Position numbers and translations under genes: made by a program. 64,000 bases of DNA from Mesostigma viride (taxonomy: Eukaryota; Streptophyta; Mesostigmatophyceae; Mesostigmatales; Mesostigmataceae), in assembly GCA_009746045.1 (NCBI GenBank), contig RPFO01000022.1:4320202-4384201 (forward strand), read 5' to 3'. Positions 10,703 through 21,900 of the stretch are shown in pieces. Under the pieces are notes generated by a model. That model was given only the letters and a program-made list of their open reading frames with translations, was not told where the DNA came from and made no database searches. Within the stretch, counting starts at the first letter, position 1; the number at the start of each line of letters is the position of its first letter.

Positions 10703-11873
10703 TAGAAAAATCAAATCATAGACACATGCAACTGGGTAAAATACTATGTTAAAAAATGGCCCAGGGTGGGAATTTCACAGTCCCAAATTTTTAGCTCATT
10801 CCGACCACGTGGACTCATATTGATGGATAGTCATGTGCCAAAAAAAAGACAAGAAAAACCTGTTATTATAGCACAGGCATCACTCCAAAGGCACCTTTGC
10901 CCACAGCAAACTGGGCCAAAACAATTGCGATTAATTAATTTAATGCATCATAAAGCTTGCCACAAAATTACTGGTCCTTCCGACCTGATTTGCTCACATT
11001 ACACCACGTTATAGCTGCCAGCCTGCATGCTTGGTGCACCATGGCATGAGGGACACCATAAGCACATTCCTAAGCTTACCCTCTGCAAATGGGGCAGAAC
11101 CACGTAAAAGGAATGCTAGATGCTTCAAGAAAACAACCGCCAACTCTTTAACCATTATGAGCAGGTGTGACCGCTTCCGGGAATCACTCATAGCCAACAC
11201 CAAGTCATGATGGCTAGAAGGGTCATCCTTTATTGTCATAAGCAACTGATCCTTGTCATCTAGGAAGCCCAAGCCATGTTTAATGGAACTAAAACAGGTT
11301 GAGAGAAGATAGGTAACTCGCACATGCTCGCCTTCCCTACAACTTGTTTTCCAGCAGGCTAAAAGGCCAAGACGGGCGTTTATGAGCTCGCCACCTCCTT
11401 GCAACGGTGTGCCGCTCCCAGGCAGCTAGGGGCCTTGACTACGCAGTAGGGAATGTCTACCATGTGAAAACCTCCATAAAGCAAGCGTAGTAAAGCCAGA
11501 TATCTGCCCGATCGATCCTTGTTAGCTTTAAAAAGCATGGCATAGCAGCGTAAGGCAAACCATTGAAAGCTGCGGAAAATCTGATAGCGCAAGTGCAACA
11601 AGTGGCGAACAAGATGGCAAAAACAACCCGGAAACGGCGCCAAATGCTTCATGGCAGGAACATTGAGAGCGCAAACAGATAGGGCGATGACATGCGGCAA
11701 ATGAACGTACAACATCCGGCATTACTTCCTACCCAGGCGCGCAAGAAAAGCCAGTCATCCATGGATGCCTTGGACACGGATCTGGCAGGCCTGAAAGATA
11801 TAATTTCAGAAATGACGGAAAATTGCCGCAGATCGAAGGCGCTTAGGCTATTTTCATTGTTGCCATTACTAAT
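10703..11873 (-). pseudogene. Unidentified coding-like remnant, minus strand
   Basis: Between the solo A-B unit and copia-2 lie three overlapping minus-strand frames (11649-11873, 11380-11715, 11009-11404), none longer than 131 codons. The 11009-11404 frame has protein-like composition, for example SSIKHGLGFLDDKDQLLMTI and MVKELAVVFLKHLAFLL. They may be pieces of one old coding region read from right to left, or exons. No domain was recognised. 10703-11008 holds nothing that I can name. The sequence continues at 20504 on the other side of copia-2. Confidence 0.3.
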
Positions 11874-12364
11874 AGTTGGTTGGAGACCCATCTAGGGTCC
11901 ACATGGGTCCTCAGAGATAGAGGATCTTGTACAGATTACTACAATATACTTTATTGTAGTATTGGGCCAATGGCTGTACTTCACTAGTACTCGCCAATGG
12001 GATAACGCCACGTAGAATATGTGGGCGTCTCCCAGGCCTCCACGTCACCGGCTGGTCAAGGGCCGGTGTAGTCCTGTCAATAGGACTGAGCCGACTATCG
12101 GCCTATCATGTATGCGCATCTGCCTTGGTACCTCCTAGAGGATTCTAGAAGTATCTAACACGCGGCATGCACTGAACTACACGAAATGCATGTCCACGTA
12201 GGATATTCAGCAAGACTGATGAAGGTGCCAAGCGCAACAGAATATATGCGCAACGAAAACGAATTATGCAACAACGACAACAACGTAAAGAAATAAAGAA
12301 GAGCCTTTCTTTATGCAATATAATCTGCATAACGCATCAAGCAAGATACCTTTCTTTTGCAATT
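11874..12364 (+). repeat. 5' LTR of copia-2
   Basis: 491 bp, AGTTGG start; preceded by CTAAT. About 99.4 percent identical by eye to 20013-20503. Confidence 0.93.
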
Positions 12365-13623
12365 TGTATTCATTGCGATGTCTTCGGACGACAATCTTTC
12401 AGAGCAGAGGTCTGGCCCTGGTGAGCACGGACCGGCTCAATTTTCTGTCGACCCTGGCCCAGGCGAGCACAGGGATGACAATAAGGATATGTCCGACCAG
12501 CCCCGGGAGGAGGGCTGCGGGCAGGGAAGTACTAGTAGTGACAACCAGCGTGCGCGTGATAAGGTGCTTCGGCGGGAGACCTTGCTTCAGGAGGCGAAGC
12601 TGCTGTCGGCATGCAATCAAGAAATGGGTTCCAGCCCCGCTGGTGCCTGGTGCTATTCAAGCAGACCGGGATCGCTTTGTAAGCTCTCTTGGGCCGTTTT
12701 TCCGCAGGCTCGCGGGCAACCGAGACATCATTCCGGACTGGCTGGAGTTTCTTCGTGGAACCCCGCTGGGAGACCGCGAGAAAAACCACCCAGAGTGGAT
12801 TTCGCTGCTGGATAGAGCACAGCGTCTGCGGTGGTCGCCGTTCGAGTTTCTGCGCCGAGCGAGGGAGACTTTTCTTCGTTCTATCACTACCAAAACCTGC
12901 GACGAGATCGAGGAATTTGTAGATGCAAAGCCAAAGCCCGGGCAGACCATCATCGAGCACCTCAACTCTTACTACGACACGCTGAAGAAGCAGGGGCTCC
13001 GGTGGCCTGACGAGGCGGTGAATCTCCGATGGATCCAAAACTGTGCTTTGTCCGAATCCGAGAAGCGGAATTTGGTCGCCAACTGCCGCGGTTACCTGAG
13101 CGACACTCACCGATGCAGAGCTCACCTCAAGGAGCTCCTGACGAATCAAACCCGTGTTTCCAGAGAAGGAGGTGCCGCGGAGGTGCCTCGTGTCGCCATG
13201 GTGATGGAGCAGCAACGGGAAATCTTCTGCTACAACTGCGGGCAGCCCGGGCACACACGCCGCGCATGTAAGGGTAAGGTTGTCGCTAATTCTGAGTCCT
13301 TCCCTCCCTGCACTTTCTGTAATAGGACTAACCATCTGGCTAAGGATTGCTACTTTCGCAAGTGCAAGTCTTGTGGCAATTCTGGACATGATGCGTCTGC
13401 CTGCAGGAGCAAGGCGGGCGCTGGACCCAAGGATACCCAGATGGAGGTCCTCAAGCTGCTGCAGCAGATCTCCCAAGCCGTCAAGAGCGGTGCCCTTCGT
13501 GGTGGCGACGCTTCTCAGCCGCGTGGTGGTGACGCTTCCCAGCCGCGTGGTGGTGATGCTTCTCAGCCGCGGGGTGGCAATAACTCTCGTGGCCGCAAGA
13601 GGAAGCAGCAGCAGAAAAACTAG
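12357..13623 (+). CDS. gag: copia-2 gag region
   Basis: Starts at or just inside the end of the 5' LTR. The capsid-like part (about 12650-13150) includes NRDIIPDWLEFLRGTP and a helical region typical of copia gag. Three CCHC zinc knuckles follow: CYNCGQPGHTRRAC (about 13230), CTFCNRTNHLAKDC (about 13311) and CKSCGNSGHDASAC (about 13365). A GGDASQPR octapeptide is repeated three times near 13500-13575, then a basic tail GRKRKQQQKN. Role: RNA packaging and particle assembly. Unlike copia-1 it has no polyglutamine tract. Not fully whole. Confidence 0.85.
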
Positions 13624-13661
13624 ATGATCCTCTCTGTTTATATAACCCCTACAGCGTCCTT

Positions 13662-16600
13662 ATGGACGTTGATGAGAGTGGACTCATGGCAGATGAGGCC
13701 TGCCAGGTGGTAGGGGCTCCAGCAGTAACCCCTACTGACCGTAAAGCTGCCCCGGTGAGCAGCAGTAAAAGTGCCCCTGTTTGTGGCATTCCTATCCATG
13801 CCTGGATTAAAAAGAGTACCCCAGAGGGAACTCTTCCTGTAAATAATACATGTGGATCTGCTCCTGGTTGTAGACAGATGCCACATGGTGTTGCCCAGGT
13901 GAGCAACGTATCTGTGAACAATACATGTATGTGGTGCAGCTCCTGGTTGTAGCCAAGCACCCATTGATATTGTTAACAGTCAAGCTCCTCAGAGCAATAA
14001 TCCTTGTTATATTGATAATAAAAACTTGGACTCTTGCTCTGCAAGGAACGTGGATGATCGTCCATGTCCTGAAGAGCCTGAGCCTAATGATTGTATTAAT
14101 CTTAGGACTCTTGCTAAGAGTTTGCATGATGCCTGTGGCCATGGAAACAATGCCATTAGGCTTGTTCAAGCCATTAATAACAAAGCTCTCTGGCAGGCTT
14201 ATCAAGATGTCAGAGAACATTGTGTGTGCCAATTGTGTGCTAACAAGCCTTCCAAACGTCATGCAAAGCATCCTGCAGATGGTAGGGGAAATCTACAAGC
14301 TGATATCCTCTACTTCACCAATTACAGGCAATTGCCTTACTACTTGGTGGCTGTGGATGAATGGTCAGGCTACATTGGAATTGAACCTATGGCAGCAGGG
14401 GATGAGAATACTCTCCATGCCGCAGTTCTTGTTATTCTGCAGAAGTTTGCAGTTATTCATAAGCTGCAGATGGACTTGCAGTTTAACTGCCTGACCAAAT
14501 ACTCTGATCTGCCTTTCCTAAGGATTGTGGGTCGTGAAGATCACCAAGCCCAAGGGCAAGGTTGACAGATATATACAGGAGCTTAAGAAGTTGGTAATAT
14601 CCGGGGATTATCCTGAGATGTTTAATAAACCAACTTTTGCTGTCAGGTGTTTGGGTGCTGCAAAAGTGGAAAACACCATGAACAACCGTTTTCATACTAT
14701 CAAGGTGCGTGGTGTTCCACGGCTGGTCTCACCTCGTGGACTAGCAGGTGGCCTCTACCCTGATGACATCATGCAGGCATGGAGTAAGCAGAGGTGGGCA
14801 CAGTATGCTCATCTCTGTGAAAAGGATAAACAGAGAGGAGAATCATTAAAATTTGAGGTGGGAGACCAGGTGATCTTCCACAAAGAAAATGCTCCTGGTA
14901 AACGTGGTTATTGGCAGGGTCCAGGGACCATAACCTCAGTTGACCTGGAGATGAAAACTGCTAATGTGGTCTGGAATGGGACCACTTATCATCTGGCTTG
15001 GAATAGATTGAAGAGAGATCCAATGAACGTTCAAGAAAATCCCCTGGAAATATGGCCCCTGAAGAGGCACTTGGATCTCCCAATCTTTCCTGTCCACCTT
15101 TGGCCAGTGAACAGGCTGGACTCCAACTACCAGAAAGGGCGGCCTCCCATCAACTGGAGCCTACTACTCAGCAAGCTCAGCCTAAGACATTGACTGGGAT
15201 ATCACAGGATGATATGGATGAAGCTGACTTGTTGGATAATAGGGTGTCTGATCAGCACCGGAAGCTCCGGCCGTTGGAACATGGGCTTGAGACCCCTGGG
15301 CAGGTGGATAACATATTTCAGTCTGAACAGCCAAAGCTTGGATCCAATTACCCTGGTAATAAGCCATTGCCCTTGGAGACTGATGGGATTCCAGCCCAAG
15401 GAAGACAAGCTGAGGAGGGGTTGTCCAGGTTGAACACTCAGCTCGGCAAGAGAGGCAATCCTCAAGAGCTTCGGGATATTGTAAAGAAGCTCAAGCCCTC
15501 ACTAAAGATTGCCAAAATAACTTCTCTTCTAGAGAAGGGCATGGACCTTGATGGCTTTGATGTGGATACCAAAGCAGAGGTCTCTGTCACCTCGCCCTTT
15601 AATGCTTTGCTGGATAAGTATTCCCTTGAACCCAGTCCATGGACTATTGTCCAAGACTTTGCGGGTAACACTGATCATCAAGTTCTTGGGAATATCACTA
15701 TCCCATTCTTGGGTGAGTCTTTGACACTTTGTGTTGTTGATGGCTATAAGGGACCCACTCTCATTGGCCAGCCATTCTTGGTGACTCCCGGTGTTACCAT
15801 TGTTGATGGCCCCAATAACACAAAGAGTCTCCTAAAAACCCATTGTGACCCAATTCCTCTGGAATCATTCAGATGTCTCTTGCCTCTTGAAATGTTCCAG
15901 AAGGCAAATTGGAAGACCGCCTGTGTCGGTTCAATAAAAGGAGCAGAATGGGGAAGGGATATACCCCCAGCTTCTGAGCTGGTAGAACCCGCCCAGCTCA
16001 GTGTGACTTCTCTTGGTCTCACAAAAAGGTCATTTGCTGCTCATAGCCCCATGTCCTTTGATGATGTAGACCTGGATTGTCACACTTTCGCTGGCCTTGA
16101 GGCCTGGCGAGTAGCATTGGCGCGTGCGCTCCAGGAGTGGCAAACGCTGGATGTTTTTGAAGGCATTTCAGAACCTCCACCCAATGCTCAAATGCTTCAG
16201 TTGCGTTTTGTATGCAAGATGAAGAGCAAGCTTGGTGAGCCTCCCATACCAAACGCACGTCCAGTCGTGACCCAGTTCCATGGTACTACAGACTTTGATA
16301 AGGAGGAGCTGTACACTCCTGGCCTGTCACATCCTGTTCTCAGGCTTATTCTTAGTCTGTACCTTGGTGCTTTGGACTATGGCTTGGATTATGGAGCAGA
16401 AATTGATGACTTTACCAGGGCCTTTTTGCATGGTGATCCTCAGGTGGCCAGAGCCACTTGGCAAGCTCAAAGACCCTGTTGTGTTAAGACCCCAGCATGC
16501 TGGATAGCTGAAGTAGGTCATCCCTACATGCAGCCTAAAGTGGGCTGGGAAGGACTGGTCAGCAGTCCAGTCATCTGGTATGAAACCATTGCTCCTGCCA

Positions 16601-17604
16601 TCCAGGAGAGATGTCAGATGCAACAATCTCATCTTGCTTATTGTCTCTTTGTGGGGCAATCCAAGGGACAACCCACCTGGGCTACCTTACATGGAGATGA
16701 CATGCAACGCATTGGTCCCAAGGGATGGTTGAATGAGACCTATAAAAGGCTCAATGACAAGTCCCCTACTATTGGTACCAGAGCATGGTTTAGTAAAAAC
16801 AGCCAGGTACCTTACTGTGGCATTGGCTGTACCCTTTTCCAAGATGACAAAGGATGGCATCTTAAGCTGCAATCGGCGAAGGGGTATAAAGAAAAAGTAA
16901 TAACTCAGTTGCCCAAGAGAGTAACTGAGGAGAATGCCCCTACGGTTTAAGGTCAACTGGGTTGGCTGGCTGCCACAACTAACCCTGACCTGGCAGTACA
17001 GAGTAGGATGCCAGACTCTGTTGTTGTAGGAGAAGGAAGGAGGCGCCTGGAGAGCTGCCTCAATGAATCTCCTGACTTGGTGTTGTCCGGTGTAGACTGG
17101 CATGGGCGCATCATCATAGATGCCTACACAGATGCTAGCCAAGAGTCTAGATCTGCCAACAAGATTGGTGCCAGAGCCGGATGCCTGATCACCATCAGGA
17201 ATGAAGGCAAACAGCCCTCGTTGGTATACTGGTCCAGTAACCTTCAGAGGAGGCGGTTTGCTGGCATTGACACCGCTGAGTGCAGGGCATACGCCATGTG
17301 CATTCGCGATGCCATGTACATAAGAGAGCTACTCTTATGGTGTCTGAGTCAGATAAGACCTCAACCTGTGATTGATGTCAGGGTTTATTGTGATAATAAG
17401 CCCGTGGTCTCTTTTATCAAGAATGAGAGGGCCACTACTACTGACTTGGACTACCTTGTGGCAAAGGATTTGTCCAGCCACTGTATAACCATACATCTGC
17501 CAGGACATTCAAATCCTGCTGATGCTATGACCAAGCTTCCACGACTGGCCCTTAATGGGTACCAGTTGCTGCGGTCCATGATGGCTGGGAAACCCTTGTC
17601 ATGA
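13662..17604 (+). CDS. pol: copia-2 pol region: integrase, protease-like, RT, RNase H
   Basis: Integrase, about 14110-15000: H...CGHGNN...HCVCQLC zinc site, LQADILYF with the first catalytic Asp, VDEWSGYIGIEP, and a C-terminal VGDQVIFH/YWQGPGTI part. Protease-like, about 15540-15830: DVDTKAEVSVTS, then GPTLIGQPFL. RT, about 16190-16900: LQLRFVCKMKS, IDDFTRAFLHGD, and the box LHGDDMQRIG. RNase H, about 17090-17560: IDAYTDASQES, DTAECRAYAM, YCDNKPVVSFI, HSNPADAMTK. The integrase-protease-RT order matches copia-1 and copia-3 although the proteins are only distantly alike. Broken in a few places. Confidence 0.88.
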
Positions 17605-17680
17605 GGAGTAATCTGGGAGCCTGAGCCTAATGCTCCTCCTGTAGGTTTTTATCCCCCTGGAGGTTTTATCCTCTCTGGAG

Positions 17681-19822
17681 AATCGGATTTCTCTGAAAAT
17701 AGTTTATTAAACAGAATGCGGGAAAGAAAGGGCCGCCACAACCTTGTGGCTGTACATGCAGAGAGGCTTGTTAGACGAATGGGGACGACTTGTTGTTTAC
17801 CGGGGAATCCTACTGGCAACTAGCTTTGCCTTTTGTAAGTCAGGCGCCGTTTGTTTGAACGGCCGGCCATGTGTGGAATGCTGACGGAAGTTGCGTCAAA
17901 AAGCTGTAATAAAATCTGATGTAACCAGCACTCACCAATTGATTGGTGTGCTGCTTGGTTGGGTAGTGTGTTCAGGGTTGCATTCGAAGAGTACACATGG
18001 CCTGACAGCTCAGACGTGTGACAGATGAGCTGGCTGGCTGAATTATTAAATTGTCAGCGTTAGGATATTTCTGGTTTTGCCGTTTTCCATTTTGACGGTA
18101 GGCTTGATAAGCATGGTCGGCGGGTTGTGACCCGTAATTGTTTCTTTGAATGTGCTCACTGAAGCAGTATGAGCGGCCTCGCTGCTATGGCGGCGGGGCT
18201 AAAGAAAATTAGGCAAAGACCCCGTCCTTGCCTGCTATGAAGTCGCGGGCTTTGCGACTTCACGGCAGGTAGGGGCGGTTTGAACGGAACGGAAATTTCG
18301 CGTTACCAATGTGCCAAGTGGTTCTGGTTGGCACCTTGCTGGGCAGCGTCTCGGTGGTCATAGAAAGTGGGCTGGGCGCCCCGCCCCGGCTGCTGGTAAT
18401 TCCAGCAGCGGAGCCAATCATGTCGACTAAGAAGTCCGCAGCTAATGCGGAAACTGTGCGAAGGTCAATAGATTAATTGGATTCCATGAGACTGCGCTGG
18501 TAGTCAGTCAGCGGCCCACAGCCTAGGGCGCTGCATGGCGCTGCCTTCGGCTTGGTGCGCGGCCCTTTTTTGTTATGGGCCAGCGAGGGATATAAGGGTG
18601 ACGCGCGGCCGGCTAATTTCTTGCGTTCCGGAAGAAAATATATTTGCAAAATTCCCACAAAAGGAACCGAGTATCGGAAAGGCGTCTCGGCTGGCAGTGG
18701 CAGTGCCTGGCCTTGTCGTCTCTCCCTGCTCAGCACCCGGCAGGTAGCGGTTCAAACCCTGGTGGCGTCGGAATGCGAATTTTCTGGGTTTTTATCTGGA
18801 ATAATATTTTGCTGAGGCGGCTCCGCGGATTCGCTAACCTTTTATCGTCGGGCCCCTTAGGGGGTTATTATAGCCTTGTGCGGGCTGAGTCGCCATGAAG
18901 GAGATGTTGCGACACGCCCCACTTTGTGGTCTTTTTATGGAAGCGGCTACCCTCGAGGCTGCCTCGAAGAGGGGGGGGGATTCTTCTTCTTTTCTTTGTT
19001 CACTGTTATTGGGGCAACAGTGATCCTATCAAGTTTTGTTTCCTGAACGGCGACAGTGCGGGGGAGGAGGGCAATGGCGCCAGGGACTGGGGTGGATCGG
19101 GGGGCTCTTGCTCCTGCATGCGAGGGAGACGAGATGACTACTTAAACCTGCCTTTGGCAGGGGCTCTACTCATTGTTTTCAATCAAATGCTGGTTTTCTT
19201 GGGAGCTCAAGTGTCATAATCGGATTTCTCTGAAAATAGTTTATTAAACAGAATGCGGGAAAGAAAGGGCCGCCACAACCTTGTGGCTGTACATGCAGAG
19301 AGGCTTGTTAGACGAATGGGGACGACTTGTTGTTTACCGGGGAATCCTACTGGCAACTAGCTTTGCCTTTTGTAAGTCAGGCGCCGTTTGTTTGAACGGC
19401 CGGCCATGTGTGGAATGCTGACGGAAGTTGCGTCAAAAAGCTGTAATAAAATCTAATGTAACCAGCACTCACCAATTGATTGGTGTGCTGCTTGGTTGGG
19501 TAGTGTGTTCAGGGTTGCATTCGAAGAGTACACATGGCCTGACAGCTCAGACGTGTGACAGATGAGCTGGCTGGCTGAATTATTAAATTGTCAGCGTTAG
19601 GATATTTCTGGTTTTGCCGTTTTCCATTTTGACGGTAGGCTTGATAAGCATGGTCGGCGGGTTGTGACCCGTAATTGTTTCTTCCCACCCATCCCACCCT
19701 TGGGGGGCTCTTGCTCCTGCATGCGAGGGAGACGAGATGACTACTTAAACCTGCCTTTGGCAGGGGCTCTACTCATTGTTTTCAATCAAATGCTGGTTTT
19801 CTTGGGAGCTCAAGTGTCATAA
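17681..19822 (+). mobile_element. Non-autonomous split-direct-repeat (PAT/TOC-like) retroelement
   Basis: Layout A1 (17681-18146, 466 bp), unique middle (18147-19098), B1 (19099-19219, 121 bp), A2 (19218-19683, 466 bp), 18-nt linker CCCACCCATCCCACCCTT (19684-19701), B2 (19702-19822, 121 bp). A1 and A2 differ at about one position, so it is young. A1-middle-B1-A2-B2 is the arrangement of PAT-like tyrosine-recombinase retroelements such as Kangaroo and TOC1 (established knowledge). No RT or recombinase gene is inside, so it would need one from elsewhere. Its A start resembles the starts at 10112 and 59700. It sits in the 3' region of copia-2. Confidence 0.8.
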
Positions 19823-20012
19823 GAGGTTTTCCTTCAGATTTGGGTTTTCCCTACAGCAGGTTACACCAACCATGCAATGATGAGATGCAAGCTCCATAAG
19901 ACCCAAGTGAGTCCCCATTGCCCTCACATGTGAAAGTGAACTGGCCAGGTGCGGCCGAACATCAATGAATACATCTAAGCCTTATCACTTTCACAAGGGA
20001 AAGAATGGCTGG

Positions 20013-20503
20013 AGTTGGTTGGAGACCCATCTAGGGTCCACATGGGTCCTCAGAGATAGAGGATCTTGTACAGATTACTACAATATACTTTATTGTAGTA
20101 TTGGGCCAATGGCTGTACTTCACTAGTACTCGCCAATGGGATAACGCCACGTAGAATATGTGGGCGTCTCCCAGGCCTCCACGTCACCGGCTGGTCAAGG
20201 GCCGGTGTAGTCCTGTCAATAGGACTGAGCCGACTATCGGCCTATCATGTATGCGCATCTGCCTTGGTACCTCCTAGAGGATTCTAGAAGTATCTAACAC
20301 GCGGCATGCACTGAACTACACGGAATGCATGTCCACGTAGGATATTCAGCAAGACTGATGAAGGTGCCAAGCGCAACAGAATATATGAGCAACGAAAACG
20401 AATTATGCAACAACGACAACAACGTAAAGAAATAAAGAAGAGCCTTTCTTTATGCAATATAATCTGCATAACGCATCAAGCAAGATACCTTTCTTTTGCA
20501 ACT
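20013..20503 (+). repeat. 3' LTR of copia-2
   Basis: 491 bp, ends GCAACT, followed by target duplication CTAAT at 20504-20508. 19823-20012 just before it is the element's 3' untranslated end with the polypurine tract. Confidence 0.93.
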
Positions 20504-20974
20504 CTAATCGCTTTTTCCTGCATAATATGACCTGCGAAACTAACCGTCGCAGGCACGCATTCTTAATTTTTTATTGCGGCAAGATTTTCGGATTAGACAC
20601 CCGTCCAAATCTGGAGGGGATTCATAAGTGTTTGCTCAATTTCACAAGCCTTCAAATGAGTAAAAAAAATTCTTTCAGATCTTATGAATCCCCTCCAGTA
20701 TGAAGAAATGCGGCGACTTGTCAGATAGAGGACACCTGGCGATGAAACTTCATACTAGAACATCGTTTTAAACCATCGGACTAATTTTTACGCTTGGCTC
20801 TATAGGCCGATTAGGCAAGTACTTACGGAACGCGCGTCGCCATTGCCACCTCCACACGAGGTGTGCGCATTGTGCATCAAAATTTCACGGTCTGGGGGTA
20901 CCGACGATACCGGCGCGAATTTGTTGGCGCGAAAAAATTCGGGTGTGTCGCGTCCCAAGTACAGCCAATCACAG
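20504..20974. other. Flank of copia-2 with no recognisable gene
   Basis: Continuation of the sequence interrupted at 11873. It contains an 18-bp-arm hairpin (20611-20698). Near 20895-20950 a GGCGCGAATTTGTTGGCGCG stretch resembles the left end of the TTAA transposon at 22585. No gene seen. Confidence 0.5.
20611..20698. repeat. Perfect 18-bp inverted repeat (hairpin)
   Basis: CTGGAGGGGATTCATAAG at 20611-20628 and its exact reverse complement at 20681-20698, with a 52-nt loop. Could be the ends of a tiny foldback element or a transcribed hairpin; nothing in the sequence decides. Confidence 0.6.
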
Positions 20975-21801
20975 TGTCCAAGAACCCTCCATCTTCAATA
21001 ACATCACTGCCCAAAACAAGGGCATCGTTACAACCATGCACGGACGACAGAGCTGCGTGACTCATGAGAGAGAATCGGGCCATTAAGAACATCATCAAAG
21101 ATCCCAGGCACTTGCTGCTGGCAGCATCACTTGCACGGACAGGCTGAATGCACTACCTAGGCCTCCCAGCAAACAAATGGCCCTACGGACAGGCAGGCGG
21201 TCAGGTTTGGGAAGCCCCGAAAACGCGGGCCAGACACCTGTTCAGATCACCTTTAGAAGGCCTGGTAGTGAAAAGGTTCAGTGGAATGGAGGCACCTCTT
21301 CGCATGCAACTCGGGTCAATAGATTCGGCCGGTCCTCACCCGTTGCCACAAGAAGAGAAGAGGGGGAGGAAGGAAGGGCGGGGAACATCATCTCACAGGC
21401 CGGTGTGCGATTAAGTAGTATTTGAAAACTATACGGCACAGCCAGGTCATACACATGTTATCTCTCGGATTCCTCGCCCTGAGGAAGGTCGTGAAAGTAA
21501 GATCGGTAGTCCGTGATCCAGATTCCAGTAGCCATGATTCCTGCCTGGCAGAGCCATCCACCTCATGCCAGGCAGCAGGCATCCCATGGGGTGCACAGCT
21601 CGTCAACATCACGACTTCCCACTGGCAGGGTGCCCAGTGTTGGGAACGTAACAGCACCCCGTCAAGTTGGAAGCAAGCCTGACACCGTCTGTGGCAGAGC
21701 CTGCTGCACACCCTACAGCATGATTGTGTTGCACATATAGACCCAAACTCGAGCGTGGAAGCACATCCGCTTGCGGCGATCAGACTAAAGGAAAAGCTGA
21801 C

Positions 21802-21900
21802 CTTGGCCTTCGCCTCCTTGTCAGCACCGCTCGCAACCAGGTGCTTCACGACCTCCAGGTGGCCCATACATGCCGCAATATGCAGCGGGGTCCAGACATC
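21802..21900 (-). CDS. Ankyrin-repeat exon, unit A (33 codons)
   Basis: A 99-bp exon encoding one full ankyrin repeat: WTPLHIAACMGHLEVV, then HLVASGADKEAKAK. The TPLHIAA turn, GHLEVV helix and GAD end are the ankyrin hallmarks. On the minus strand it is preceded by a GTGTGCAG acceptor and followed by a GTCAGC donor. It starts and ends at a codon boundary, so head-to-tail copies splice in frame and give the canonical nine residues between GAD and the next TPLH. Ankyrin repeats bind partner proteins; the partner is unknown. The rest of unit A is taken as intron. Confidence 0.75.

Larger units (their letters stand above)
11874..20503 (+). mobile_element. Ty1/copia-type LTR retrotransposon (copia-2)
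   Basis: LTRs of 491 bp (11874-12364 and 20013-20503) differ at about three positions by eye. Termini are AGTTGG...GCAACT. The target duplication CTAAT is at 11869-11873 and 20504-20508. Parts: gag with three zinc knuckles, integrase, protease-like domain, RT, RNase H, then a long 3' region (17605-20012) into which a 2.1-kb split-direct-repeat element (17681-19822) has inserted. A purine-rich AAGGGAAAGAATGG tract precedes the 3' LTR. Recent insertion; coding region broken in a few places. Confidence 0.93.

Noticed and set aside
17681-19683. 466-bp repeats at 17681 and 19218 as LTRs of an ordinary LTR element
   Set aside because: The extra B1/B2 pair (19099 and 19702) gives A1-B1-A2-B2, a split direct repeat, and there are no primer-binding or polypurine sites; a tyrosine-recombinase type fits better.
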